Assembly: GCA_009760885.1 (NCBI GenBank)
Contig: CM019719.1
Coordinates: 33,617,584 to 33,681,583 of the forward strand
Source of the DNA: Achatina immaculata
Lineage: Eukaryota; Mollusca; Gastropoda; Stylommatophora; Achatinidae
Reading direction: 5' to 3'
DNA: 64,000 nucleotides
The notes beneath the pieces were generated by a model. It was not told the DNA's origin and made no database searches. It saw only the letters and a program-made list of their open reading frames with translations. The stretch's first letter is position 1. Every line of letters begins with the position of its first letter. Both the position numbers and the translations under genes were made by a program. This document shows positions 47,278 through 62,600 of the stretch, piece by piece.

Positions 47278-48064
47278 GTACTGATAGCTGAGAACCAACA
47301 AGACCTGCAAAATCTCTTGGATAAAGTCGCCAAAGAAAGTGAACAGAAAGGCCTTACTTTGAACATCAAAAAGACAGAGACTATTGTTATATCTAAGAAA
47401 CAGAATCCACCACTATGCAGTATTAAATTAAACGGAACTATTCTAAAGCAGGTGCAGAAATTCAAATACCTTGGAGCAGTAATAACTTCAGATGGGAAAT
47501 GCAGAACAGAAATTAGGAACAGAATAGGCCAAGCAAAGACTGCATTTCAGAGAATGAGAAGCATATTAGCTAACACGTCTTTATCAATGAATGTTAGAAA
47601 ACGAGTCCTAAAATGCTATATTGAACCTATCTTGTTATATGGAAGTGAATCATGGACAATAGGCAAGTCTGAACAAAAATCATTGGAAGCAGCAGAAATG
47701 TGGTTTATTAGAAGAATGTTGCGAATCCCCTGGACAACAAAAATAACTAATGAAGAATGTATGAGAAGAGCTGGAGAGACAAAAAAAAACCTTGTCAAAA
47801 AGATAAGAGAGAGAGACAATGTACTTTCATAGGACATGGAATGAGAAGAGGGGGCATTGAAAATATTATAACAACAGGACAAATAGAAGGAAGAAGATCA
47901 AGAGGAAGACCAAGAGAAATGATAGTGGACAGTCTGACGGGATGGTGTGAGAGGAGATCACCAACTGAACTGATGGCCTGCATGAAGGATCGGGTACTCT
48001 GGAGAAGCATAATAGCCAACGCCAGTCGGCACGGCACATGATGATGATGATGATGATGATGATG
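47278..48064 (+). mobile_element. LINE family C copy, well preserved, 12-bp TSD
   Basis: A 171-codon frame (47317-47832) with LNIKKTETIVISKKQNPP, KFKYLGAVITSDGKCRTE, AKTAFQRMRSILANTSL and AEMWFIRRMLRIPWTTKI, then one frameshift in a GAGAGAGAGA run near 47808-47817, then GHGMRRGGIENIITTGQ, RRSRGRPREM and IANASRHGT. The stop is the first TGA of a (TGA)n tail. ATATTACACACA lies at 47266-47277 and 48065-48076. It starts at a degraded catalytic-site segment, so most of the RT is missing. Confidence 0.95.
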
Positions 48065-48076
48065 ATATTACACACA

Positions 48077-48434
48077 TAGGCCCAAAATACACCGGGCATA
48101 GAATTCTGCGCCAAAGAATGGTGTTTAGCTTCGAGTCAAAATAATTGCAACATTATAATCGTGTGTCGTGTCATTACAACATTCTGTCGTTGTGAAGTTA
48201 TGACGTAAATGAGTATGACAAAAGACTGTCCTGACAAAATCTGTTTAGTCATGTTAAATAAATTAGTAAGCCAAACCCATAATGTTGTCACGAGTTGCTC
48301 TACGCTAGGGTATGCTCGTGAGAAAAAACATGTACATCCGAACTTTCTTAATTAAGAGGCAAGGGACGAGAATCGTGTTAAAATGTCATCTGTATTAACA
48401 ATTTTACGCGAGTTTTTTTTTTAATAATACAGAA
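48077..48434. other. unassigned intergenic DNA
   Basis: Nothing recognised. Confidence 0.45.
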
Positions 48435-48803
48435 CAGAAGAGTCCTTCACATATAACGGACACAACAAATATATCCATACTACAAGAACTTAACATTGAA
48501 GGAGGTTGGCTAGTAAGAAAGATTAAACAGAGAAAACTTAAATATTTTGGACATATTAAACGTCATAAGAATTTAGAGAAAGCAGACTTAGAAGGGTACA
48601 TCATGGGAAAAATAAAGAGAGGAAGATCAAAGCGAAGATGACTGCAAAACATCGTTGATGATCTGCGAATGGACGCATCAGCAGCAGGCCATCTTGCTTA
48701 CAACCGGGAGGCCTACAGCAGAACTGTTAGGGAAGCAAAGTTCCGCAAGGGATGTGCAACTGACTGACTGGCTGACTGACTGACTGACTGACTGACTGAC
48801 TGA
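48435..48803 (+). mobile_element. LINE family A, (TGAC)-tailed subfamily
   Basis: Starts inside ACAGAAGAGTCCTTCACATA and runs NIEGGWLVRKIKQRKLKYFG, GKIKRGR, DLRMDASAAGHLAYN, AYSRTVREAKFRKGC to a long (TGAC)n tail (48759-48803). One stop is present (GATGACTGC). A poly-T run lies just upstream. Confidence 0.88.
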
Positions 48804-49004
48804 CAAAACAGAGTATTGCAATGATACACATGTTTTCCTAAATTCACATAAAAATGCACTTTTAAAAAGCTTCTGTTTCACCCCTCTCCTTTACACCTGC
48901 TAGAAGGGCAGAAGCAAGTCCACCAACACAACTGTAATATTTAAAACGGTAACTGAGAAAGAATTGTAATCTGCTTGTGTAAATAAATTAGTGGACTAAC
49001 AGAC

Positions 49005-49500
49005 ATTATTATTATTATTAGCGTGCTGGATAGCGTTGGCGATCATGCTTCTCCATCTTGTGTGGTCCTTGGTGTTTCCATTTATTTCAGATGCTTTTCT
49101 TTTTTTCATGCCGCTTGTTCGGTCCACTGCGCTGTGTTTCTCTTGTCCTTTCTCTCTTTCTTTTTTTCCATTTAAATGTCCAGTCATTACTAGGTTCTCC
49201 CGCTGATGATCTGCAAATAGATGCATCAGCAGGACATCTTGCTTAGAACCGAGAGGTCTACATGAGAGCAATTAGGAAGGCAAAGTTTCGCAAAGGACAT
49301 GCAGATGACTGGCTGACTGACTTTGTTCTCCAACTTCTGTCTTCTCATGACATGTCTAAGAAATTTTGATTGCCCTTTCCTTATCTTTTTAAAGTAGTTT
49401 TTGTTGTTATGAAACTTCTTTGAGGACCTTTTTCTTTGTTTTTCAGTATGTCCATGGCATGAGACCAGACGTTGAAGACTGCCGTAGCAGTCATAGTTAA
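49005..49500 (-). mobile_element. LINE family H fragment with (TAA)n tail
   Basis: Minus-strand RKGQSKFLRHVMRRQKLEN, then NLVMTGHLNGKKERE and a terminal RWRSMIANAIQHA, with the tail read as TTATTATTATTATTA at 49005-49020. It is split by a short family A insertion. Confidence 0.8.
49201..49324 (+). mobile_element. 124-bp LINE family A insertion inside family H
   Basis: Begins GCTGATGATCTGCAAATAG and ends with a degraded (TGAC)n tail. GTTCTCC is at 49194-49200 and 49325-49331. The duplicated bases encode the shared residues EN of the interrupted host frame (RRQKLEN and ENLVMTGH), which confirms the target duplication. Confidence 0.9.
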
Positions 49501-50279
49501 ATAACAGCATTATAATACTGACTCTCATTCATCAATTCTCCACAGAGAATAGCATTAAAGTTCAGTGAATGGACTTTGCAGTCAGAGAAGTCATCATTGT
49601 ACTTTGCGCAAGTAGCGGTTGTACCAAGTATCTAATCCGGTCCCACAGCTCTTCATCTTAAAAAAGGAGGGGGGGGGGGGCATGCTTTATGCGTGAAGAC
49701 ATGTCCACAAATGGAAAGGTGTATGGTCGAACTTAGGTCAAGCTATAATTTGTGAGCTGACCTGATTCTAAGCACTGCCAACATACATCACAATATATTC
49801 AGTATACACATGGAAAAGATAGAAAATATAAGCAATGAAACATTTTGAAAATGAACATCTAATGATTATGCAATCTCTTATTTTGGTCACAATAAATTCT
49901 TCAACATTATTGGATGGGTACACAGTGCTGAAAACCGCCTTCTGCACATAAAAAATAGAAAGTAGGATTACTGGATCTTACAGAAAGAATCTTTCACACA
50001 TAGCCTTTTCTTTTGAAAGGTGGCGACAACATCGATCTCTAGTTTGTGTTAATTTGTGTTAATGTGTTATACCTCTTCATATACTTACTACGTGTTCATG
50101 CCTTGTATGGATTAGTATTATGATGATATTTTAATACTGTATTGAGTTAGAGTAGATTTTTCCTTTCAAAGGGAAATAATCTAGGACACATTAGTACTTA
50201 GTCTATAATTTTTAAAGCCCTTTGAATGACGTAGGGAAGTTCAAGGTTATGTTGCTTAGGATTTGTCAACTTTTCGTGA
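49501..50279. other. unassigned intergenic DNA
   Basis: A poly-G tract lies near 49668-49680. No gene or element recognised. Confidence 0.5.
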
Positions 50280-50580
50280 TTAGCAAATTTGTTATAGTGA
50301 GTGGTACCCGGGATCTGCAAAGAATAGGACCACTGTACCCTACTATGCATGATCGTAAAAGGCGACTAAGGAGGGTTCAGCATAGGGCCAGCAACCCTAT
50401 CTGGTAAAAAACTATCAGACTGCTACAGAAACAGAAGCAAGGGAAAAAGCAAATGCAGGTGGAAGGCTGGGCAAGAGCAGAAAAAAAGGCGAAAGACAGG
50501 CATTTGTGAAAAACCCTTGCGGAAGCCCCATGTGCCCTGGGCACTTAAGGTTCAGAGAGAGAGAGAGAGAGAGAGAGAGT
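50280..50580 (+). mobile_element. LINE family E, internally deleted
   Basis: A 5'-type segment (GATCTGCAAAGAATAGGACC onward) is joined to the 3' end (GGCTGGGCAAGAGCAGAAAA to GGCACTTAAGGTTCAGAGAG) with the middle missing, then a (GA)n tail. Confidence 0.7.
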
Positions 50581-51819
50581 TATTTGATTAGCCCGGATAA
50601 ATTTAGTAACAGAAAGTTAATTTTGGATTTTTTTTCCAATGTGTTTTAGAACGTCATAAACAGGCAAATTCACGAGGATTATTTTTCTCGTGTAGTAAAT
50701 CTTCGGGAAATTTCTATAAGAATTTGCAGCTTATGTTTAAGCATAAGATTTTTAATGTAAGGGATTATTATGATGATTAGTATGAGATTCAGTCTATCAG
50801 AATTGTTGTGAGAATTACTGCAAGATTACTATGAGTTGATTGTTAGATACATGTAATGATAGGTCCTAGTGTGTGCCTAGGATGGCTGTATTCAGTTTGT
50901 ATTGTTATCAGTAACTAATTGTCTAGTATGTGATTACAGTGAGTTTTGAGCAGAGAACTGAAGAATGTGAGAATATTACAATTTGGAAATTTTATTAGAC
51001 TAGCTTTTTGGTACTTTGTGATGTGTTGTGTATGAATATAGGAGACCATTCGTGAGGCTGTAAGTAGTTAACCCCTTTTGTTCTCTGTTCGTGATGTGTG
51101 ACAGCAGTTATAATTGCTGTGAGTGTTGTTCACTCCCTCCCCACATGACAAACTAGTTCTTGCAGGGATTGGAGCTACTTATACGTTCGTTGTATGTTAT
51201 AAAATTCTTCCATCCTCACCTATCATCCCACATTGTATCCATCAATAAAATGTGATTTACTGTTATTCAATACTTGTTAGTTGCTTCACGCTGTTAAGTA
51301 TCACTGTCCTTGGTAAGATATCAAACTAAAATCTTGAAGCAGCGAATTTGAAGGAAGAATTCTTTACTTGTGCTGGAGAGGCACATTAGCACTATGTCAT
51401 CAGTGTCACATTATATCTACTACATATAATCACACACACATGAAAGTGGTGCCATGTTGGCCCGTTGTATCACAGAGTAAAAGTAAAGACAAACTGGTAA
51501 AATATTCTACATAATTCGTCTTCTTTATTTTCATTACACATATTCATATCAGTACAAATACATAGTCAAGTGCTGAAATAGATGAAAAGTCAAGATCTCG
51601 AAAGTTAAATATTTATTCGACTTCACACCACTTCATGCCGACGTCATCTTACGATTATATCATCTTATACAGGGGGTGTCCAACTGGTGGGCGATGGGGC
51701 CTTCTATTCCGGTCTGCGATGTTATTTTGAAATATTTATTTTTATTATAAGACATGTTGTTAGTCAGGAAACGATGAGTTTTAGTTTTATGTTGCGAAAG
51801 AAAGAAGTCGCCATAGCAG
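50581..51819. other. unassigned intergenic DNA
   Basis: About 1.2 kb with no open frame of note. AATAAAATG near 51245 resembles a polyadenylation signal but no upstream gene is visible. Confidence 0.4.
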
Positions 51820-51830
51820 AAACTAAATGT

Positions 51831-52023
51831 GCATCATCATCCTCATCATCATCGTGGTCCGTCACTCCCTTGGGAGTATAGATCACTGATAAAGTTCCCC
51901 CACTTATCCCTGTTTTGAATTTGTTCTCTGTTTCTCTCCATGTGTATACTTTGTCTGTGACCACTTTCATTCTTTTCCTTCTCCAAATAGTTCTGCGCCT
52001 TCACTGATTTCTAGTTCCCTGGA
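51831..52023 (-). mobile_element. LINE family D-related 3' end with TSD
   Basis: Minus-strand TWRETENKFK, then a LYSQGSD-like terminus in a broken frame, with a (GAT)n-rich tail (CATCATCATCCTCATCATCA here). AAACTAAATGT is at 51820-51830 and 52024-52034. Confidence 0.85.
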
Positions 52024-52034
52024 AAACTAAATGT

Positions 52035-52754
52035 TCTGTCAACAGTTGAATTCCCCAAGCATGTTATGCAATTAGCCAAAACTAGATACTGCCCGCCCCT
52101 CGGTTCGTAGATATAACTGTGACCTTTGTACCATTTGAAGATAGACACTCTTGGCTTACATGACTGTAACAAATACTAATCGGCATGAAACATGATGATT
52201 ACAGTTTTTTCTTAATAAATAAAATCCTCTGGGAATATATCCTTCGATTAAAATTTTTTTTCACATGGTATGTTATTTAATAAATCTCTCATTTCTCTCT
52301 TCAAAAAAAAAAAAATTGCTTGAGCACAAAATGGCCGCTGCTACAGAAAGTTGTAGACACATTTACCCAAACGTTATCATTTCACCGTCTGCAGGCCTGG
52401 ACAAATTTAGGACTCTTAAGGTACGAGTTAGTCTGTAAACCTCTCACCAATCTACGCAGTGAAATTTACGGACTGCTTGTTTAAGATCATATCTTGCCAG
52501 GACAACTACGTCGGAACAGAACGTCTGAAGTATAATATTGTCACGGTGACCTTCTTGCATCAGAATCTGTATGACATAACTTTCGTAAACGCTGACATAA
52601 TGTTATCGGGTTCTTCACAATCTGACGTAAACGGGGATTAGATTTTCGTCTCGCGCAAGAGTCGGATGAAGTTGCATGTTTGTTATGTGACCGTCACATA
52701 TTGACTGGTGAATGTTAGATATGAGAACAGGGCCGTACAGAGACATTCAGAGTC
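52035..52754. other. unassigned intergenic DNA
   Basis: No gene or element recognised. Confidence 0.5.
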
Positions 52755-52812
52755 AGTTACTATAGGACTTCCATCCAATGACAGAAAGTATCTCATATAA
52801 GACAAAACAAGA
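52755..52812. repeat. single copy of the 59-bp repeat unit
   Basis: AGTTACTATAGGACTTCCATC and the following GACAGAAAGTATCTCATATAA match the unit tandemly repeated at 53551-53737, about 0.8 kb away and in the same orientation. Confidence 0.75.
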
Positions 52813-52889
52813 CTCAGTTCTTCTTCTTCTTCTTTGTACGCACAAATGGCGATGATGCGTTTGTACTCTGATTTTTGCGATGCGACTTT

Positions 52890-53045
52890 TAGCTGATTAC
52901 CTCCGACTTCAGCATCTTTCCTTGCTAGGGCAGACTGTGGTCTTGCTCGGACTTCAGCATCTTTCCTTGTTAGGGCAGACGGTGGTCTTGCTCGGACTTC
53001 AGCATCTTTCCTTGCTAGGGCAGACGGTAGTCTTGCTCGGACGGC
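52890..53045. repeat. 45-bp tandem repeat, coding-length period
   Basis: ACTTCAGCATCTTTCCTTGC recurs every 45 bp (52907, 52952, 52997). On the minus strand a frame stays open through it (RARPPSALTRKDAEV-type 15-residue repeat) within a 131-codon frame at 52683-53078. There is no domain and no other evidence for expression. Confidence 0.85.
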
Positions 53046-53550
53046 CATGAAGACAATGGTGTAGCCTGGCCTTGCCAAAACTTTGTTTTCCAGCCTCTAG
53101 TGGCTGTACTTAAGTCCCTTCTCCACATCAGATCCAGCATGCAACGCTGGCTGGCCAGACGGCTTTGAGACAGTTTCACAGAGACACTTCAACTTTGGGA
53201 TGAGGAATCTGATGAGTGCCTCAACGATATCCATTCCCCGCCACCTACAGTCTGCTGGCTCTGTTTTGCTTACATCATTCTGATAGCCATTGTTGTAAAG
53301 ACCCATAAACTTGTCATGTCCTGGATTCATTGGTTTCACACCAGATTTTCCTAATCTCCACCGGTGATCTCCATATCCCCATCCCTCCACTAACCACTAA
53401 CCTGACATTACATTTTACAAAAGTAACAGTTACACTTAGTGTTGATTGCTACAGGTTTCTGGACTACAGAAGTAGGTCAGAGTTTTTAAGCAAACAGATT
53501 CCCTGTCTTACAAAGACTATGTTAAGATAAGTCTGTTCTTAACACAGTTG

Positions 53551-53737
53551 TTCCAGGGGAACAAGGCCTAGTTACTATAGGACTGCTATCCAATCACAGA
53601 AACTACTCATATAAGGGGAACAAGGCCTAGTTACTATAGGACTGCTATCCAATCACAGAAACTACTCATATAAGGGGAACAAGGCCTAGTTACTATAGGA
53701 CTGCCATCCAATCACAGAAACTATCTCATATAAAAGA
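53551..53737. repeat. 59-bp tandem repeat, three copies
   Basis: ACAAGGCCTAGTTACTATAG recurs at 53561, 53620 and 53679. The last copy diverges at its end. Confidence 0.9.
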
Positions 53738-55003
53738 AAACAAGCACCCCCCTTTCCCCCAAGTCCCCATAAGAGTCCAGATCCAAGTAACATAACCCCG
53801 GCTCCCCCCCCCCCCCCCGAGGAGGGGCTAGAGGAGAGGCGTGTGTGTGTGTATGGGGGAAGGACATTCTATGACAAAGGGGGTTAAGGGGTAATATAGT
53901 GTTTAGCTTCAAGACAGCCAAAGACACATTTAAGAACTAAAAACTTCGCAGTGAACGTATTCGACGACACTTTTCCCAGACTGGACTGTTTCTCTCTTCT
54001 TTTTTTTTTTAAAACCCGCAAGGGCTGGCTAGAAAAGTTTACCACCTCGTGGCTGTGATGAGAGTTTGTAGATTAAAATCTTCTTAGCCTGGGTGAAAGG
54101 ACCACCTTGTTGATCATGATGCCTTCCGTGCCAGGTATGTATTCTCTTCTAAGCTGAAGTTAGCTCACCACACTCTTCTTATTGAATTTATAGTGGAAAT
54201 TATCATGTGTATGCACTACTTTTCTTTCATAATTACTTTGAAGATAATAAACGAAAACCCATGCAATTGCTTGGTCTCTCTCCACGTGTCGGACTCTTTA
54301 TCTGTTGTCCCCTTCAGAACTGAGTTTCTAATCATCACAACGTGATAGTATTTTCTCCTTTTATCAATGTCCATCATTAGAAATCTTTTGGTCTTTATTT
54401 TGGACACGTTCTATTCATAGGCTCCCTTGTGAATTATCTCCCCTACTTTTTTTTTTTTTGCAGACAAGCGTTAGACCCTTCAGATTTCTGATGCTCATGC
54501 GGTATAGTCACATGTTATGTCTGTTGGCAGGCTCAGTAGAGCAAGGGAGGAGGTGCATCGTTCCAAGGCCTGGGGAGGGCCTGTAGTGAATGAAGTGAAG
54601 GGTGGGGGTGTCTGAAAATAGTTTTACATCACCTTACAAAACTTCCTTCTGTCCCTGTCTGTCGGCACTTCATTAACTAAGTTAGGTCACTCCTTGTTTA
54701 CTTAGTCGACTAAACTAGCAGTTTATTATCTGCGATAAATTTAACGAATGAACTTTTTTTTCACAGAGCACACTTGCCAAATGTTGGTGTATGATTTGTC
54801 TATGTTTATTTTATATTACAGAGCGTGTTTAAACACTCCAAAATCTGGGCCAAAGTATAACAGCGCAAAAAAAAAAAAACGACCTTTGAGACTCGAGTCT
54901 TATATTAAACTAAATTTTTCACCGTTTTAGACTGCAGGGATTGCCTGCGTGAGTAGCTTTAACCATTTCAAGGTAGACCATCCCAGTGTTGCTGGAGAAT
55001 ACC
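53738..55003. other. region upstream of the IDO-like gene
   Basis: A poly-C tract (53807-53818) and weak LINE-like minus-strand text (54230-54400, SDTWRETKQ) are the only features seen. The DNA just before 55004 (GAGAATACC preceding ATGG) is compatible with 5' UTR; TTTTCACCGTTTTAG ending at 54930 could be a splice acceptor for a 5' UTR exon. No TATA box was recognised. Confidence 0.35.
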
Positions 55004-59849
<4,846 letters not shown>

Positions 59850-60799
59850 GTTTTTGTCGGCCGTCACTGATCTTGTTTTATCTTAGCTATCTTTTATGAA
59901 ATATATGTACAGAATCACACTTCCCGGTATATTCTAAGTAGAATTTATAATTTTCATCTTCTATTTTCGATAGTTCATTTCAGTCGTCTTTATATTTTTC
60001 CATTCTTAAATTCTGCTTCACTGTTATTTCATAACTCTGCTCTGAACGTCTTTTCTGATATTTTCTGAATATCACACTTAGATATATCTCCCTTGTGAAC
60101 TTTTTTTCTCTATAAATTTTATTTTTATATTCGTAGTTTGATGACTCATGCTCACTCACTCACTCACTCACTCACTCGCCCCATCCATCCATCCATCCAT
60201 CCATCCATCCATCCATCCATCCATCCATCCATGCCCATCTAGATCACAAATACCTATACTCATTTGGCATGTTTTTATATCTAATCTTACATAAATACAC
60301 TAATGTATAGTGTTCCTACATTTATCACATACTTCAAAACTATTCACATAACCAAAAAACATGCTTTCTTGTTCTTTGACACGAAGAAGGCAGATGACGA
60401 CAGACTGTATATGCATTACAGTATCACTCTATGCAGAACTTTCAACTTGTTCTGTGACCTCTTTTACGATCAGCTGAATGTTTACTTTGCATAGTAACCC
60501 TGGTATAGAAGTTGATTAGGTTTGTCCTTGACATTTCTCTGACAGCTTGCTTGTTACACGCCCTAGTTGTGTAACTGAAAGGTCAGAGAAAAGCTAAGTT
60601 ACAGGACACTGTATTTGTGTTATATTTTCATTACATTATTATTTCCTATTCCTTTATGTACATAAAGAAAAGATTAAAAAATCTTTTTTTAAAAAATAAA
60701 AAGTAAACCATTTCAAATATTAAGGAAGTACATTATCACCCTCTAGGAAAACTGATGCTGAAACTGAAAACAGATACAATAAATCAAAGCAAGTCGCTG
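59850..60799. other. unassigned DNA, probably IDO-like intron 2
   Basis: I looked for a third IDO exon and found none. A tetranucleotide microsatellite lies at 60146-60232: (ACTC)n followed by (CATC)n. Confidence 0.5.
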
Positions 60800-61071
60800 G
60801 ACAGATAACACATTTAATGAAAAACAAATATACCATAGATGAAATGACTGACAACTCACTACCAAAAATAGCACTAAGATGGACACCACAGGGGAGCAGA
60901 AGTAAGGGTAGACCAAAAGAGACATGGAGAAGAACAACAGAAAGGATGTTGAGCAATAGAGGGCTCACCTGGGCAAGAGCAGAAAAAAAGGCGAAGGACA
61001 GGCATTTGTGGAAAACCCTTGCGGAAGCCCCATGTGCCCTAGGCACTTAAGGTTCAGAGAGAGAGAGATGA
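60800..61071 (+). mobile_element. LINE family E 3' end, intact frame
   Basis: Uninterrupted 77-codon frame (60817-61050) with TIDEMTDNSLPKIALRWTPQ, GRPKETWRRTTERMLSNRGL and LAEAPCALGT, stop TAA, then GGTTCAGAGAGAGAG. It is the best-preserved of four family E 3' ends here. Confidence 0.88.
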
Positions 61072-61084
61072 AAAGAGCACTGTA

Positions 61085-62105
61085 CAATACAGTCTTTCTC
61101 CTAACTTTCTGTTGTCAATGTCAGACACGGACAGTAAGAACTAAAAATAAACGGAAAATCGTCACAACCAACAACAACAAAAAAATGAGATGTCTAAATG
61201 TAACAAGAGGAGACAAAATCAGAAATGATACCACTAGGGCAGGATGATGGAAAAACTAATGATGTCAGTTCGTAAGAACAGCGAAGGGCAAAACCTCTGT
61301 CTTAATGCGAAGAAAACTAAATTGATGACAACTGACAAAACAAACAAGGCAGCTGAAATATGTATTAATGAGGAAAAACTGGAAGAAGTGGAGAGTTTTG
61401 AATATCTTGGATCACTGCTAACTAGTAATGGAGATATACAATGAGGGAAATTAAAAGGAGGACATCTATCGCTCTTCAGAAAGTAAAACAACTAAAGAAT
61501 CTGTGGAGAGGAGCAGACAGAACTACAAAAATAAGATTTTTAAGGGCATGCATCTTTCCCATCGCATCATATGCCTGTGAGACCTGGACACTTAACAAAA
61601 CAGCTGAGAAACGCATAAATGCCTTTGAATGTAAAAGCTTCAGAAGAGTTCTTCAAATATCATGGACACAAAAAAGAACAAATATATCTTACTACAAGAA
61701 CTTAATATTGAAGAAGGTTGGCTAGTAAAGAGGATTAAAGAGAGAAAACTTAAGTACTTTGGACACATTAAACGTCATGATAATCTAGAGAAGACCGTCC
61801 TGGAAGGGTATATAATGGGAAAAAGAAAGAGAGGAAGACCAAGGCGAAGATGGCTGCAAGACATCGTTGATGATCTGAAAATGGATGCATCAGCAGCAGG
61901 CCATCTTGCTTACAACGGAGAGGCCTACAGGAGCGCTGTTAGGGAGGCAAAGTTCCGCAAGGGACATGCAAATGAATGAATGAATGAGGGCAGGATTTTG
62001 GAGTAACATCAATATAATACTACATCCAGAAACAAGAATTGAAATGGTCTGGCCACATTACACAACTTCCACCAGACAGTATCCACAGAAAACCTTCAAG
62101 GTGAG
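61085..62105 (+). mobile_element. LINE family G fragment, interrupted by LINE A
   Basis: Left part LTFCCQCQTRTVRTKNKRK and MRCLNVTRGDKIRNDTTRAG; right part, after the insertion, ILHPETRIEMVWPHY-like text in the shifted frame SILYYIQKQELKWSGHITQL. Together they form a typical RTE-like segment (MKCLR..KTRRDRIRN..IREEL..IEKQQLRWWGHL). Confidence 0.7.
61246..61986 (+). mobile_element. LINE family A copy with 10-bp TSD
   Basis: Three consecutive frames cover LCLNAKKTKLMTTDKTNKAA, EESFEYLGSLLTS-like text, REIKRRTSIALQKVKQLKN, CETWTLNKTAEKRINAFECK, then VKRIKERKLKYFGHIKRHDN to AVREAKFRKGHANE with the stop TGA inside the AATGAATGAATGAATGA tail. AGGGCAGGAT is at 61236-61245 and 61987-61996. Frameshifts near 61437 and 61690 break it. 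Confidence 0.95.
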
Positions 62106-62130
62106 AGTGGTTGGGGGGAAGGGGGCATCC

Positions 62131-62215
62131 GCACAAGAAGGGGAGACCATCTGCACAAGAGGGGGAGACCATCTGCACAAGAGGGGGAGACCATCTGCAC
62201 AAGAGGGGGAGGAAG
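62131..62215. repeat. 22-bp tandem repeat, about four copies
   Basis: GCACAAGAGGGGGAGACCATCT repeats at 62131, 62153, 62175 and 62197. Confidence 0.92.
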
Positions 62216-62600
62216 GAAATTACAGAAACTTTAAACATCCTGTTATTTGAAGAAAACTGTTGAACCCTATCAAGAACTTGTACCCTCAGCACTGAAAGGT
62301 ATATGAGGAAGGAGACAATGCAAGACAACACAAGACAAGGAAAGACAAGGCTGAGAACATACTCAAAAGCAAGTGTATAGAATAGACACTAAAATAGTGA
62401 CTTCCGTCATGTGCATGAAAACTGAAAGTTGGTTGCTCTGTCTTCTTCCTGTAGCGGTAAACCTAATTTTGCTGTATTCATTGTTTTACAACACCAATAC
62501 AGCTGCCGTTATTGCTATAACAATTAGTACTTTTGTGGCTCCACTTGCTATTGCTATTATTATTACAATAGGCTATCACAACTATAGTTTGAGGTGATAG
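62216..62600. other. unassigned DNA
   Basis: No gene or element recognised; short AAGACAAGG-type direct repeats lie near 62325-62350. Confidence 0.5.

Noticed and set aside
51230..51290. LTR or polyadenylated gene end suggested by AATAAA-like sequence
   Set aside because: No paired LTR, primer-binding site or upstream coding sequence was found.
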